A DNA stretch of 51,082 nt from Candidatus Rokuibacteriota bacterium (GCA_003220535.1 QHSU01000091.1:1-51082); one strand, 5' to 3'; shown: positions 39,942-49,556, numbered from the stretch's first letter. Notes: generated by a model not told the origin, from the sequence alone. Translations and numbers: made by a program.

Positions 39942-41624
39942 TCAGAAGGAATCGGGCGCGGCAGCGATCCCGTCGAGCTCGGCGCGCGTGTACGAGCCGA
40001 GGCTTCGGAAGTTGAGCTCGGTGTAGTTCTTGATCCAGCGCATCGCGATCTTGACTGCCTTGCGATAGCGCTCGTGCGTCTCGGCGTCCTTGCGGCGCGC
40101 CAGGACGTCGGCGAGCTCCTCGCCGAGGAGCCGCTTCACCAGCGCCAGGTCGTGCTCGGCGCCGGTCCGCGTCTCCCGCGCGCGATGGATGATGCGCTGG
40201 GCGATCTGGGCCACCGACATGCGGCCCGTCGCCAGATCCTCCATGAGCGCGGGATGAACGCCGGGCTTGCCCTCGAGGCTGTCGATGCCCTTGGCGCCGC
40301 GCCCGCCGAGCCAGCCTTCGACGTACTCGATCAGCATCCGCGCGTTGCGCCGCGTGCCCTCCACCGTGACCGGGCCCTCGGGCGCCTTGATCACGACCGG
40401 GTAGTTGTCGGGATTCGCCATCTGCTCGGTCGGCTTCCAACCCGAGCCGATCAGCTTCTTGAAGGGGTCGCCGGCGGTCTTCATGTGGAAGATGTGCGCG
40501 ACCCAGCCGCGGATGAAGCCCTGCTCGGCCTCCCACTGCTTGTCGGCGCGGATCGCCTCGGCCGCGGCGCGATTGACCTCGGGATCGGGGTTCGGGAGCG
40601 CCGTGGCCATGCCGCCGATCGGGACGGCGCCGCGCCGGAGGCAGATCGCGACGAGCCGCCGGAAGATGTTCGCCAGGAACGGCGTCGTCTTGATATCCAC
40701 GCCGAACCGGTCCGGCCACACCTGGCCGGGATCCGTCATGACGAACTCGAAGATCGAGGCTTTGAGGTCCCAGCGCGCGGCGTTGAGCCCCGCCGCGTAG
40801 GGGCCGAGCTCGTAGAGCATCTCTTCCATCTCGTAGACGCACGGCAGCGACTCGACGAGCACGATCGCTCGGATCGTCGCGCCGGCGAGGAACGGCAGGT
40901 GCTCTCGGCTCACGTCGAACAGGTCCCGGTACCAGCGCGCCTCCGCGGCCGCCTCGAGCTTCGGCAGATAGAAGTAGACGCCCTGGCCGCGATCGGTCTG
41001 GGCGCGACCGGCGTAGAACAGGGTGAGCGCGGTCCCGAGGAGCGCCGCGTTGACGGGCGCGCCGTCCACGGTGACGTCCGGCTCGTCCAGGTGCAGACCC
41101 CGATCGCGGTGCATGAAGAACGGCAGCTCGCCGTCGGCGATCGTATAGCTCCGGTTCCGCGCGCGGTCCACGAAGGACAGCTCGCGGTTCACGGCGGCCA
41201 GACGGTTGTGGGCGGAGCGCACGGTGTCGATCAGGCGATGGCCGCCCGAGTCCTCGTCGTCGTCGAGGTCGCCGGCCGCGCGCTCGCCCTCGGGCCCGGG
41301 GTTGAGCGCGTTGATGAACATGGACGTGATCGAGCACGGGCCCGAGATCTCGATACCCGGCGTCTTCAGCTCGTCGGGCATCGGCGGGACGCGCCATGTC
41401 CCGGTGTTGGCCGGGCTCGGCGGCGGGTGGCTCGGCAGGACGTGCTGCCGCAACGCGCGCTCCAGCACCGCGAGCCGGCGAGCGCGGAGGTCGTGGGCGC
41501 GCGCGTCCAGCCGCTCGTGAAGTCGCGTCAGGTACTCGCAGAAGGCGGGCGTGAAGAGCGCCGCCGCCCCTTCGACCGGGGCGAATTTCACTCGCGTCGA
41601 CATCAGCAATGAAACTTTTCGCAT
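39942..41624 (-). CDS. Malate synthase A-like protein
   Basis: A 560-residue protein. The start at 41624 is uncertain; ATG 41603 (MSTRVKFAPVEG) is equally possible and neither has a clear ribosome site. Family features: GLHLDEPDVTVDGAPVNAAL, GVYFYLPKLEAAAEARWYRD, IRAIVLVESLPCVYEMEEML (catalytic Arg and Glu) and GLNAARWDLKASIFEFV, the malate synthase signature in which the usual 'RDHSAGLNCGRWDY' is altered but the Asp is kept. It condenses glyoxylate and acetyl-CoA to malate. No isocitrate lyase gene is in the window, so it may consume glyoxylate from another source, or use another acyl-CoA. Confidence 0.83.
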   Translation of the reverse strand: MRKVSLLMSTRVKFAPVEGAAALFTPAFCEYLTRLHERLDARAHDLRARRLAVLERALRQHVLPSHPPPSPANTGTWRVPPMPDELKTPGIEISGPCSITSMFINALNPGPEGERAAGDLDDDEDSGGHRLIDTVRSAHNRLAAVNRELSFVDRARNRSYTIADGELPFFMHRDRGLHLDEPDVTVDGAPVNAALLGTALTLFYAGRAQTDRGQGVYFYLPKLEAAAEARWYRDLFDVSREHLPFLAGATIRAIVLVESLPCVYEMEEMLYELGPYAAGLNAARWDLKASIFEFVMTDPGQVWPDRFGVDIKTTPFLANIFRRLVAICLRRGAVPIGGMATALPNPDPEVNRAAAEAIRADKQWEAEQGFIRGWVAHIFHMKTAGDPFKKLIGSGWKPTEQMANPDNYPVVIKAPEGPVTVEGTRRNARMLIEYVEGWLGGRGAKGIDSLEGKPGVHPALMEDLATGRMSVAQIAQRIIHRARETRTGAEHDLALVKRLLGEELADVLARRKDAETHERYRKAVKIAMRWIKNYTELNFRSLGSYTRAELDGIAAAPDSF

Positions 41625-41670
41625 GCGACGCCGCGGCTGTCAATGGCAGAATGCCCTGCGGTTTTGGGGA

Positions 41671-42078
41671 ATGAATCGGCGATTCCGCGGCATGGGAAAG
41701 GGGCGCAAGACCCGTCGCGCCCTCGAGCGTGGCGGTACCGGCCCGGCCCAACGGCTCAACGAGACGCTGGCGCGCTGGCCCGGCGTGAGGATCACGCCCA
41801 TGTTCGGACGCTGGGGCTATTTCGTCGGCGAGACGCTCTTCGCGTGCTTTCCCCTCCGCGAGAAGGAGCACGATCTCTGGGTGCGGCTCACCGGAGACGA
41901 TCAGAAGCGCGCGCTGGGCGACACCCGGGTGCGCCCGCACCGGCGTTTCTCCAAGAAGGGGTGGGTCGAGCTGGACGTCGACGGCGTCGAGGACCTGGGG
42001 CGGGCCGTGCGCTGGCTCCGGCGCGCGTACGGAGCGGCGACGGGCGGCTCGCCCGACGCGACCGCGGCCGAACCCTAG
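41671..42078 (+). CDS. TfoX N-terminal-domain-like small protein
   Basis: A protein of about 135 residues if started at ATG 41671; ATG 41692 is an alternative and neither has a good ribosome site. The core PMFGRWGYFVGETLFACFPL then LWVRLTGDDQKRAL and FSKKGWVELDVDGVEDLGR resembles the TfoX N-terminal fold (compact alpha/beta with a MFGG-like turn). Function unknown; in other bacteria TfoX is a competence regulator, but single-domain members are mostly uncharacterised. It overlaps the MFS gene end by 4 nt in convergent orientation. Confidence 0.6.
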   Translation: MNRRFRGMGKGRKTRRALERGGTGPAQRLNETLARWPGVRITPMFGRWGYFVGETLFACFPLREKEHDLWVRLTGDDQKRALGDTRVRPHRRFSKKGWVELDVDGVEDLGRAVRWLRRAYGAATGGSPDATAAEP

Positions 42079-43385
42079 GGCGCGGCCGCCGCCTCGACCG
42101 TCGTTTCCTCGCGCGCCTTCGCTTCGATGCGGTCGATCCTGACCAGCGGGACCAGGAGCCAGGTGAGCGCCGTCATCGCCGTCGCGATGTACACCAGGGG
42201 CTCGTAGCCGACCACGTCGTAGAGACGCGCCCCCACGTTCTCCGACAGCTGCGTTCCCAGGTTGTAGACGGATGTGAGGGCGGCAAAGAACGTCGCCTCG
42301 ACGTAGCGCGGACAGGCCTTGGCGGCGAGATCGAGGAACGCGAGGTTGACGACCATGCTGATGGCGCCGAAGACGATCGTGATGACGACGGCGGAGGCCG
42401 TGTCGCGATAGACGAGGTACGCCAGCGTGCCGACGACCCCCATGGCGATCGAGTAGTTGATGATGCGCTTGAGCGGCAGCCGCCGGGAGAGCGGCGCGTA
42501 GACGAGGGCCCCGACGACACCCGCCATGTAACCCAGCGCCGCCAGCCGGCCGATGAACTGCTGGCTGAACTTGAGCGTGTCGGTCTGGTAATAGAGGAAC
42601 GCGGGACCGAAGGACGGGCTGAACCAGAAGAAGAAGATGAAGCCCGCGACGAGCCAGATCTCCCGTCCGCGCAGCGTGACGACGATCGCGGTCCACGTCT
42701 GGACGAACGCCGCCCGGTTCGCGCGCGTGGGCGTCTCGCGCATGAACGACGCGCCCATGCCCAGGGACATGAGTGGGAAGCACGCGGCGAGGAGGAAGGC
42801 GGCGCGGAGGCTGCGCGTCTCCGCCAGATTCCCGCCGAGCTCACCGACCAGCACCGACGCCAGGGTGATGGCGGCCCACTGCACGGACTGGAACGCGCCC
42901 GTGAGACCGCGGGGCCGACCATTCTCGACCATCATCGCGTCGGTGAGGACGTCGGTGAACGCAAGACCGAGGGCCATCACGGTGAAGAGCACGACGCCCT
43001 CGACGAGCGTGAAGGTCGTGAGCCCGAACAGGTCGAATGTCCAGATCTCGCCGTGAGCGATCCAGTCGCCCCACGCCAGTGCGAGGCCGGCAACCCCCGC
43101 CAGCGCAGAGGTGAGCAGGAAGTAGCTCTGTCGCCGTCGGCCGAAGAGCGGCACGAAGTCGGACAGGAGCCCGTAGAGGGGCTTGATGAACCAGGGGATG
43201 ATCGTGATCAGGCCGAAGTCGGCGACCTGGCCCGCGCTGAGCCCGCGGTCTTTGAGCACGATCGTGATCGTCTGGTTGGGCAGGTACCACATGCCCTGAG
43301 CGAAGTAGACGACGGCGAACAGGACCGCGAGTCGCTTGGCATCGGGAGTCTTGAACGGGTTGAGGCGCGCGAGCCAGGCGAGCAT
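42075..43385 (-). CDS. MFS transporter, folate-biopterin (BT1) family-like
   Basis: A 436-residue, 12-helix protein. FAQGMWYLPNQTITIVLKDR, WFIKPLYGLLSDFVPLFGRR and a QSYFLLTSALAG segment match the BT1/FBT branch, and the loop carries the GRR basic motif seen in that branch. A pterin-like or other organic anion substrate is possible. The ATG at 43385 is 8 bp from the start of the molybdopterin oxidoreductase on the other strand, so pterin transport next to a molybdopterin enzyme is suggestive but unproven. Confidence 0.75.
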   Translation of the reverse strand: MLAWLARLNPFKTPDAKRLAVLFAVVYFAQGMWYLPNQTITIVLKDRGLSAGQVADFGLITIIPWFIKPLYGLLSDFVPLFGRRRQSYFLLTSALAGVAGLALAWGDWIAHGEIWTFDLFGLTTFTLVEGVVLFTVMALGLAFTDVLTDAMMVENGRPRGLTGAFQSVQWAAITLASVLVGELGGNLAETRSLRAAFLLAACFPLMSLGMGASFMRETPTRANRAAFVQTWTAIVVTLRGREIWLVAGFIFFFWFSPSFGPAFLYYQTDTLKFSQQFIGRLAALGYMAGVVGALVYAPLSRRLPLKRIINYSIAMGVVGTLAYLVYRDTASAVVITIVFGAISMVVNLAFLDLAAKACPRYVEATFFAALTSVYNLGTQLSENVGARLYDVVGYEPLVYIATAMTALTWLLVPLVRIDRIEAKAREETTVEAAAAP

Positions 43386-43393
43386 CCTCGGTC

Positions 43394-45454
43394 ATGATAC
43401 CTTTGTTGACACACATGCTGTCCGTCTGTCCGCACGATTGCCCGTCGTGCTGCAGCCTCGTCGTCACCGTCGAGGGCGGTCGGCTGACCTCCGTCACCGG
43501 CAATCCCGACCATCCCTTCACCCAGGGCGTCATTTGCGGCAAGGTGCGCGAGTACGCCGAGCGCGTCCACTCGCCGCTGCGCATCCGGCAGCCGCTCCGG
43601 CGCGTCGGCCCGAAGGGTGCCGGCGAGTTCGCGCCGATCTCCTGGGACGCGGCCATCGAGACGATCGCCGTTCGATGGCGGGCGATCATCGGCACCGACG
43701 GCGCCGAGGCGATCCTGCCGTTCTCCTACGCGGGCTCGATGGGCCAGATCCAGTACTTCGCCGGCCATCCGCTCTTCCATGCCCTCGGCGCGAGCCGGCT
43801 CGACCGCTCGATCTGCGTCTCGACGGCGTACGCGGGCTGGCGGGCCACGGTCGGCGCAGTCACCGGCAACGACTCCGAGCAGATGGTCGGCGCCGATCTC
43901 GTCGTGCTCTGGGGCGTGAACGCGTCGTACTCGACGATCAACGTCATGACCCTCGTGAAGCAGGCCCGCGCCCGCGGCGCGCACGTCGTCGCCGTCGATC
44001 CCTACCGGACGCCCACGGCTCAGGGAGCGGACGAGCACCTCATGGTCCGGCCCGGCACCGACGCGGCGCTGGCGCTGGCCGTGATGCACGTGCTGGTCGC
44101 GGAAGAACTCGTGGACCGTGACTACATCGAGCGCGCGACGCTCGGCTACGATCGACTCGCCGCGCACGTCCGGGCCTACGCGCCCGACGCGGTCGCGCCG
44201 ATCGTCGGGCTCGACGCCGAGACCATCGTGCGATTCGCGCGCCGGTACGGCGCCACGCCCCGGACGTTCATCCGGGTCGGCATCGGCATCTCTCGCCACG
44301 ACAACGGCGGGATGACGTGCCGGACGCTCGCGTGCCTCCCCGCGCTCACCGGCGCCTATGCGGATCCGCACGGCGGCGCCCTGCTGTCGACCGGCGGCGC
44401 CTTCGGCTTCGACTACGCGGTGCTGGAGCGCCCCGATCTCCTGCCGGCTCCGGCCCCTCGTACGATCAACATGATCCATCTCGGACGCGCGGTGACGGAC
44501 GGCGCGCTCGCGCCACCGGTGCGGTCGCTCTACGTCTACAGCTCGAATCCCGCCGCCGTCTGCCCGGACCAGACGCTCGTGCTGCGGGGACTCGCGCGGG
44601 AGGATCTCTTCACGGTGGTCCACGAGCAGGTGATGACCGACACCGCGCGCTACGCGGATCTCGTGCTCCCGGCGACGACCTCGATGGAGCACCTCGACCT
44701 CTATCGCTCCTTCGGACAGCTCACGGTGCAGCTGGCGCAACCCGTCCTCCCGCCGCAGGGGGAGGCAAAGTCCAACTGGGAGACGTGCCGGCTCCTGGCC
44801 CGTGCGATGGGTGTGGCGGAGGCGCACTACGCCAAGGGCGACGAAGGGCTCATCCGTGAGTTCCTGGCGAAGGGCGACGCGACGGTGCGCGGGATCACGT
44901 GGGAGCAGCTCGTCCGCGACGGCTGGGCGCGGATCGACCTGCCCCGTCCTTACCGACCGTTCGCCGACGGGGCGCCGACGCCGTCCGGGAAGGTGGAGTT
45001 CTACTCCGCCTGGATGGAACGTCAGGGATTGCCCGCGTTGCCCACGTACGTGCCGCTCGCCGAGGGCCCCGACAACCGCGAGGTGGCGGCGCGGTTCCCG
45101 CTCCAGTGCATCGTGCCTCCGAACCGGTTCTTCTTGAACTCCTCGTTCAGCCAGTCGGAGCTACTGCGCCGGCGTCAGGGCGCAGCGACGGCGATGCTCG
45201 CTCCCGCCGACGCCGCCGCGCGGGATATTCGCGACGGCGACGCCGTTCGCGTCGAGAGCCCGCGAGGCGCCGCGCGCTTCACCGCCCAGGTCACCGACGC
45301 GACGCGCCCGGGCGTCGTCGTCATCGAAGGAATCTGGTGGCACCGCTTCCAGCCGGGTGGCCACGGCGTCAACGTTCTGACGAGCGACCGCACGACCGAC
45401 CTCGGAGATGGCCCCGCCTTCCACTCCAACCTCGTCCAGGTCTACAAAGCATAG
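43394..45454 (+). CDS. Molybdopterin-dependent oxidoreductase (DMSO reductase family)
   Basis: A 686-residue protein. The [4Fe-4S] site is CPHDCPSCC with a later VICGK, i.e. C12-x3-C16-x3-C20-x27-C48. The molybdopterin guanine dinucleotide folds appear as VVLWGVNASYSTINVMTLVK, VVAVDPYRTPTAQGADEHLM, VYSSNPAAVCPDQT and the C-terminal LAPADAAARDIRDGDAVRVE. No twin-arginine leader is visible, so it is likely cytoplasmic. It resembles BisC/assimilatory or 'anaerobic dehydrogenase' members; substrate cannot be read. ATG 43415 is an alternative start, which keeps the iron-sulfur site intact. Confidence 0.83.
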   Translation: MIPLLTHMLSVCPHDCPSCCSLVVTVEGGRLTSVTGNPDHPFTQGVICGKVREYAERVHSPLRIRQPLRRVGPKGAGEFAPISWDAAIETIAVRWRAIIGTDGAEAILPFSYAGSMGQIQYFAGHPLFHALGASRLDRSICVSTAYAGWRATVGAVTGNDSEQMVGADLVVLWGVNASYSTINVMTLVKQARARGAHVVAVDPYRTPTAQGADEHLMVRPGTDAALALAVMHVLVAEELVDRDYIERATLGYDRLAAHVRAYAPDAVAPIVGLDAETIVRFARRYGATPRTFIRVGIGISRHDNGGMTCRTLACLPALTGAYADPHGGALLSTGGAFGFDYAVLERPDLLPAPAPRTINMIHLGRAVTDGALAPPVRSLYVYSSNPAAVCPDQTLVLRGLAREDLFTVVHEQVMTDTARYADLVLPATTSMEHLDLYRSFGQLTVQLAQPVLPPQGEAKSNWETCRLLARAMGVAEAHYAKGDEGLIREFLAKGDATVRGITWEQLVRDGWARIDLPRPYRPFADGAPTPSGKVEFYSAWMERQGLPALPTYVPLAEGPDNREVAARFPLQCIVPPNRFFLNSSFSQSELLRRRQGAATAMLAPADAAARDIRDGDAVRVESPRGAARFTAQVTDATRPGVVVIEGIWWHRFQPGGHGVNVLTSDRTTDLGDGPAFHSNLVQVYKA

Positions 45455-45468
45455 TCTCGCCTGGCGCG

Positions 45469-45636
45469 GGCGCGGCGGCGCCCCGGCGGCCGGGGGGAAG
45501 GGGTCGCGCGACCACGCTGCACGCGTGCGCTGCTCCGGTGCGGCTGGGCTCCATCCGGGCGCGGCTGCGTCCGTCGCCGCTTGTCGGGAACGGGTCGTCG
45601 ACCCCTTCCCCCCGGCCGCCGGGGCGCCACCGCGCC
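45469..45636. repeat. Palindromic repeat element, copy A (intergenic, 168 bp, 38-bp inverted ends)
   Basis: The ends are near-perfect inverted repeats: 45469-45506 starts GGCGCGGCGGCGCCCC and 45599-45636 is its complement with one mismatch in 38. The middle (45507-45598) contains GGGCTCCATCCGGGCGCG. A similar middle, in the same orientation, occurs at 50257-50413, inside a gene. Small size, long inverted ends and no coding frame of merit fit a MITE or palindromic repeat. It fills most of the 244-bp gap after the molybdopterin oxidoreductase. Confidence 0.8.
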
Positions 45637-45698
45637 CGACGGTCGCCCGATTAGGCGCCGTTATTGGGGAGGTGCGTGGGGTGTGGCGGCGCGGAGGG

Positions 45699-48482
45699 TC
45701 AGCGGGTGCGGTCGATGTCGTGGCCGGCCGCGGCGAACGGTGGCGGCTCGTTGCCCATCACGGGGCTCGTCGCCGCCGGCGTGTGGGTCGGCATCATCCG
45801 CAGGAGCACCGGGAGCACGACGAGCGCCGCCGCGAGACTCGTGGCGGTGCCGAGCGTGAGCAGGAGGCCCAGGCCGAAAATGCCGCGGTGATCGGCGATC
45901 ATCAGGCTGCCGAAGCCGACGATCGTCGTGAGCCCGCTGACGAGCACGGCCATCATCGTGGAGCGCGCGATCAAGGGCCCGCCGTGGTCGCGGCCCTCCA
46001 TGAAGCGGATCACGATGTTCAGCCCGTACTCCGCCGCGGCCCCGAGGATCAGCGGGAGCCCGAAGACGTTCCCCATGTTGAACTTCAGGTCGAAGAAGTA
46101 CATGAGCCCGAACGCCCACATCATGCCGAGACCGAGCGGGAGGAGCGCCAGCACCGTCTCGCGGAGGCGGCGCAGCGTGAGCGCCGTGACCAGGCTGACG
46201 AGCAGGATCGCGTAGATCGTGCCTTGCTGGTAGGCGCGCTCCATCAGGTGCAGCGCTTCGTACGTGATGATCGGCGTCCCGGTCACGTCGGGGTCGACGG
46301 ATCGGAGCTCGCTGACGAAACGGTGGGCGCCGGCGCGGTCCCAGATGTCGACCCCGGGATGAATCTGGAGGAGGAAGCGCCCGCCGGCGCTCATGAACTT
46401 GGACTTGAGCTCCGCCGGGACGTCGTCGAGACCGACCGGCCGGGGCGCCACGTTGTCCTGGAGCCGCTGGAAGCTTCGCACGAAGTCGCGGTAGATCTGA
46501 TTCTGCAGGAGCGTCAGCGCCGGCTCGGCCACCTGCGGATCCGCCTGGCGGATTTTCACTGCGAGCCGCGCGATATCTTCGGCGACGAGCTTGAGCTTCG
46601 CCCGAACCTCGCCCTCCGGCGCCTCGTTCGCCGCGATGGTGAAGCGACGCTTGAGCGTCTCGAGGGAGGAAGCGAGCCGCGGCAGATCCACCGACGTCGG
46701 GCGACCGACCCGAACCGACGCGACCAGGGGGGCGAAATTCTCGATCACTTTGAGCTTGGCGGGCTGGTCCTCGGGAATGAGCAGGAGCACTGAGTCCACC
46801 TCGGAAACGCTCGGGAGCGCGCGGAGGGCCGCGTACTTGCGTCGAAGCTCGTCGAGCGTGTCGGCGCTCGCGAGCGCCGTGAAGCCGGAGCGCCCCGCCG
46901 TCGCCAGGATGCGCTTCTCCCAGACGACGGACTCGGTCCCGGAGGCCTGCAGGTTGAGCAGGTTGTAGTCGAACTGGATGTAGCGCAGGCCCCACGCCGA
47001 GACGGCCATCAGCGCGATCGCCATGACCGCCACCGCCTTGGGGTAGGCGACGAGGCGCTCGACGAGCGGCACGTGGATACGCTCCAGCGCGATCGCGCGC
47101 GGGATCGTGCCGGCCGGCCGTTGCGCGTGGCGCCGGTCGACGAGAACGAGCACCGCCGGGAACACGGTCATCATCGCGAGCCAGGCGAAGAGGAGGGCGG
47201 TGCCCGCGATGAACCCGAGCTCCCGCACGCCGCGGAAGTCGGTGAGCCAGAGCACGTAGAAGGTGCCCGCCGCCGTCACCGCCCCCAGCAGCATGCCGGG
47301 CCCGCTGCGTGCGGCGGTGATCTCGATCGCCTCCTTGAGGTTGCGGCCGAGGAACAGCTCTTCCTCGTAGCGGAAGAGGAAGTAGATGCCGTAGTCGATG
47401 CCGATCCCGATCACGATCGAGATGAACATCACCGAGAACAGCGAGAGGTGGCCGATCACGAGGGTCGCGACGCCGATCGACCAGCAGAGGCTCGTGGCGA
47501 GCACCACCAGCATCAGCACGGGCTTGCCCACGCGCAGGAACGCGACCAGCAGGAGCCCGAGCGTGAGGGCGAAGGCCAGCACGGTGGCCCGCTCGCTGTC
47601 GCGGAACGCCGCGACCATCTCGTCGTTCTGCAGCGCCGGCTTGCCGGTCACGCCGACCGTGACGTCGGGGAAGTCGTGCTTGAGTGAGGCGATGACCGCC
47701 CGCACGCCCTCGATGGCGCGCCGGTCGCCGGTGAAGCTCCCACGCTCGGTCTCGGGCTCGGCCAGGATGAAGAGCAGGCGCTGGTCCTCGGACAGGAAGT
47801 AGCCGGCGCCGGGGCTGTCGGCGCCCTCGACCGCGAAGAGCGTCCCGAAGGGTGACTTGTACGGCCCCGGTCGCTCCAGGCGCGCCGCGATCAGCCCGAC
47901 CAGATCCTGCACGAAGCGAAGGTCCGCGGCCCCCTTGCCCTCGGAGACGCCGAGGTCGATGAAGTTCGTGACGAACGCGGTCGCGATCTGGGTGGCCATG
48001 CCGTCGGCGAGCTGGTCGAGCGTCGGGCGGGCCGCGAACGCCTCCATGAACTCCTGGTAGTCGAAGATCGCCTCGCGGATGTTGATGAGCCGTTCCTTCG
48101 AGAGGTACAGCAGGGCCCGCCCCTCGAACTGCTTGGGATCGATCCGGTACGAGATCCGCTTCAGCGGAACGTCGCTGGCGCGGAGCTGGCGGACCAGGCG
48201 CGTCGCGTAGACCGTCGCCTCAGGTAGGGACGGCGCCTCCACGACGATGGCGATGCTGTCGAGGTCGCCGAACTCGCGGTCATACTGCGTGTAGCGCTCG
48301 ACGTACGACCGGCCCGGCGGCAGCAGGGCGCGCGTGGAGGTGGCGAAGGTGAGGTTCTCGAGCGCGTAGACGATCGAGACCCCCGCCAGGGCGACCGCGA
48401 TCGCGACAGTCAGGATGGGTCGCGCGCAGGCGACCCGCACCAGCCGGCGAAGGGGGCGCCCGATCACTGCGGCGAGGGGCAC
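45699..48482 (-). CDS. RND/MMPL-family exporter, HpnN-like
   Basis: A 927-residue protein from GTG 48482, which directly abuts the inositol-phosphate synthase stop. It has 12 helices in two halves, each with a large periplasmic loop, and a sterol-sensing-like core: FSVMFISIVIGIGIDYGIYF with FRYEEELFLGRNLKEAIEIT, and FGLPLILGAAAEYGLNIVIR. This is the pattern of hopanoid-transport HpnN and MMPL lipid exporters. It probably moves a lipid across the periplasm. The last about 30 residues are low-complexity. Confidence 0.83.
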   Translation of the reverse strand: MPLAAVIGRPLRRLVRVACARPILTVAIAVALAGVSIVYALENLTFATSTRALLPPGRSYVERYTQYDREFGDLDSIAIVVEAPSLPEATVYATRLVRQLRASDVPLKRISYRIDPKQFEGRALLYLSKERLINIREAIFDYQEFMEAFAARPTLDQLADGMATQIATAFVTNFIDLGVSEGKGAADLRFVQDLVGLIAARLERPGPYKSPFGTLFAVEGADSPGAGYFLSEDQRLLFILAEPETERGSFTGDRRAIEGVRAVIASLKHDFPDVTVGVTGKPALQNDEMVAAFRDSERATVLAFALTLGLLLVAFLRVGKPVLMLVVLATSLCWSIGVATLVIGHLSLFSVMFISIVIGIGIDYGIYFLFRYEEELFLGRNLKEAIEITAARSGPGMLLGAVTAAGTFYVLWLTDFRGVRELGFIAGTALLFAWLAMMTVFPAVLVLVDRRHAQRPAGTIPRAIALERIHVPLVERLVAYPKAVAVMAIALMAVSAWGLRYIQFDYNLLNLQASGTESVVWEKRILATAGRSGFTALASADTLDELRRKYAALRALPSVSEVDSVLLLIPEDQPAKLKVIENFAPLVASVRVGRPTSVDLPRLASSLETLKRRFTIAANEAPEGEVRAKLKLVAEDIARLAVKIRQADPQVAEPALTLLQNQIYRDFVRSFQRLQDNVAPRPVGLDDVPAELKSKFMSAGGRFLLQIHPGVDIWDRAGAHRFVSELRSVDPDVTGTPIITYEALHLMERAYQQGTIYAILLVSLVTALTLRRLRETVLALLPLGLGMMWAFGLMYFFDLKFNMGNVFGLPLILGAAAEYGLNIVIRFMEGRDHGGPLIARSTMMAVLVSGLTTIVGFGSLMIADHRGIFGLGLLLTLGTATSLAAALVVLPVLLRMMPTHTPAATSPVMGNEPPPFAAAGHDIDRTR

Positions 48483-49556
48483 CTACTCGTCGCCGGCGAT
48501 GAACCGCTCGAGCCGCTGCCGGGCGGTGTCGTCGGTCCACTGCTCGGGCGGTGACTTCATCAAGTACGCGGACGGGGCGAGCAGGGCGCCCTTGATCCCG
48601 CGGTCGAGGGCGAGCTTGCAGGCGCGGATCGCGTCGATGACGACGCCCGCGGAGTTGGGGGAATCCCAGACCTCGAGCTTCAGCTCGACGTTGATGGGCT
48701 GATCGCCGAAGCCGCTGCCCTCGAGCCGGATGTGCGCCCACTTGCGATCGGCGAGCCACGGCACGTAGTCGCTCGGGCCGATGTGGACCGCGTCGCCGGG
48801 CAGCTCGTGGCCGAGCTGCGACCGGACGGAGTCCGTCTTCGAGATCTTCTTCGACGTCAGTCGGTCGCGCTCGAGCATGTTGTAGAAATCAGTATTGCCG
48901 CCGAAGTTGAGCTGGCTGGTCCGGTCGAGCCGCACGCCGCGGTCCATGAAGAGCTTCGTGAGCACGCGGTGGATGATCGTCGCCCCCACCTGGGACTTGA
49001 CATCGTCACCCACCACCGGTAGGCCCCGCTCCTCGAAGCGACGGCGCCAGTACGCCTCGCGCGCGATGAAAACGGGGATGCAATTGACGAACGCGCACCC
49101 GGCGTCCAGCACTTGCTCGACGTACCACTTCGTCGCCATCTCGCTGCCGACCGGCAGGAAGTTGACGACGATGTTGGTCGCGGTGTCGCGAAGGGTGCCG
49201 GCGATGTCGGCCGTGGAGCCCGGCGCCTTCTTGATCATCTGCGAGAGGTAGTGACCGAGACCGTCGTGCGTCATCCCGCGCAGGACGGGCACGCCGAGGG
49301 GCTTCACGTCGGCGAAGCGCACCGTGTTGTTCGGCGCCTGGTAGATCGCCTCACCGAGATCACGCCCGACCTTGCGCTCGTCGATGTCGAAGGCCGCGGA
49401 GAACTCGATGTCGCCCACGTGGTAGCCGCCGAGCCGCGCGTGCATCAACCCGGGGATGAAGCGATCGGCCGGCGCGTTGCGGTAGTACTCGACACCCTGG
49501 ACGAGGGCCGACGCGCAATTCCCAACACCGATGATCGCGACTCTCACGGATCCCAC
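48483..49556 (-). CDS. ino1: Inositol-3-phosphate synthase (myo-inositol-1-phosphate synthase)
   Basis: A 357-residue protein, GTG start at 49556 after GAGGAGG. Rossmann motif VAIIGVGNCASALVQGVEYY. Family signatures are NFLPVGSEMATKWYVEQVLD, GDDVKSQVGATIIHRVLTKL and LNFGGNTDFYNMLERDRL with KKISKTDSV and SDYVPWL; the NAD-dependent aldolase-type cyclisation residues (Lys and Asp of these motifs) are present. Length fits the short archaeal/actinobacterial type. It converts glucose 6-phosphate to inositol 3-phosphate for inositol lipids or solutes. Adjacent to the RND lipid exporter, which suggests an inositol-lipid role (inference). Confidence 0.92.
   Translation of the reverse strand: MGSVRVAIIGVGNCASALVQGVEYYRNAPADRFIPGLMHARLGGYHVGDIEFSAAFDIDERKVGRDLGEAIYQAPNNTVRFADVKPLGVPVLRGMTHDGLGHYLSQMIKKAPGSTADIAGTLRDTATNIVVNFLPVGSEMATKWYVEQVLDAGCAFVNCIPVFIAREAYWRRRFEERGLPVVGDDVKSQVGATIIHRVLTKLFMDRGVRLDRTSQLNFGGNTDFYNMLERDRLTSKKISKTDSVRSQLGHELPGDAVHIGPSDYVPWLADRKWAHIRLEGSGFGDQPINVELKLEVWDSPNSAGVVIDAIRACKLALDRGIKGALLAPSAYLMKSPPEQWTDDTARQRLERFIAGDE

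Noticed and set aside
45442..45630. A 62-codon frame in the palindromic repeat
   Set aside because: It follows the repeat sequence itself, is extremely Arg/Pro-rich and has no ribosome site.
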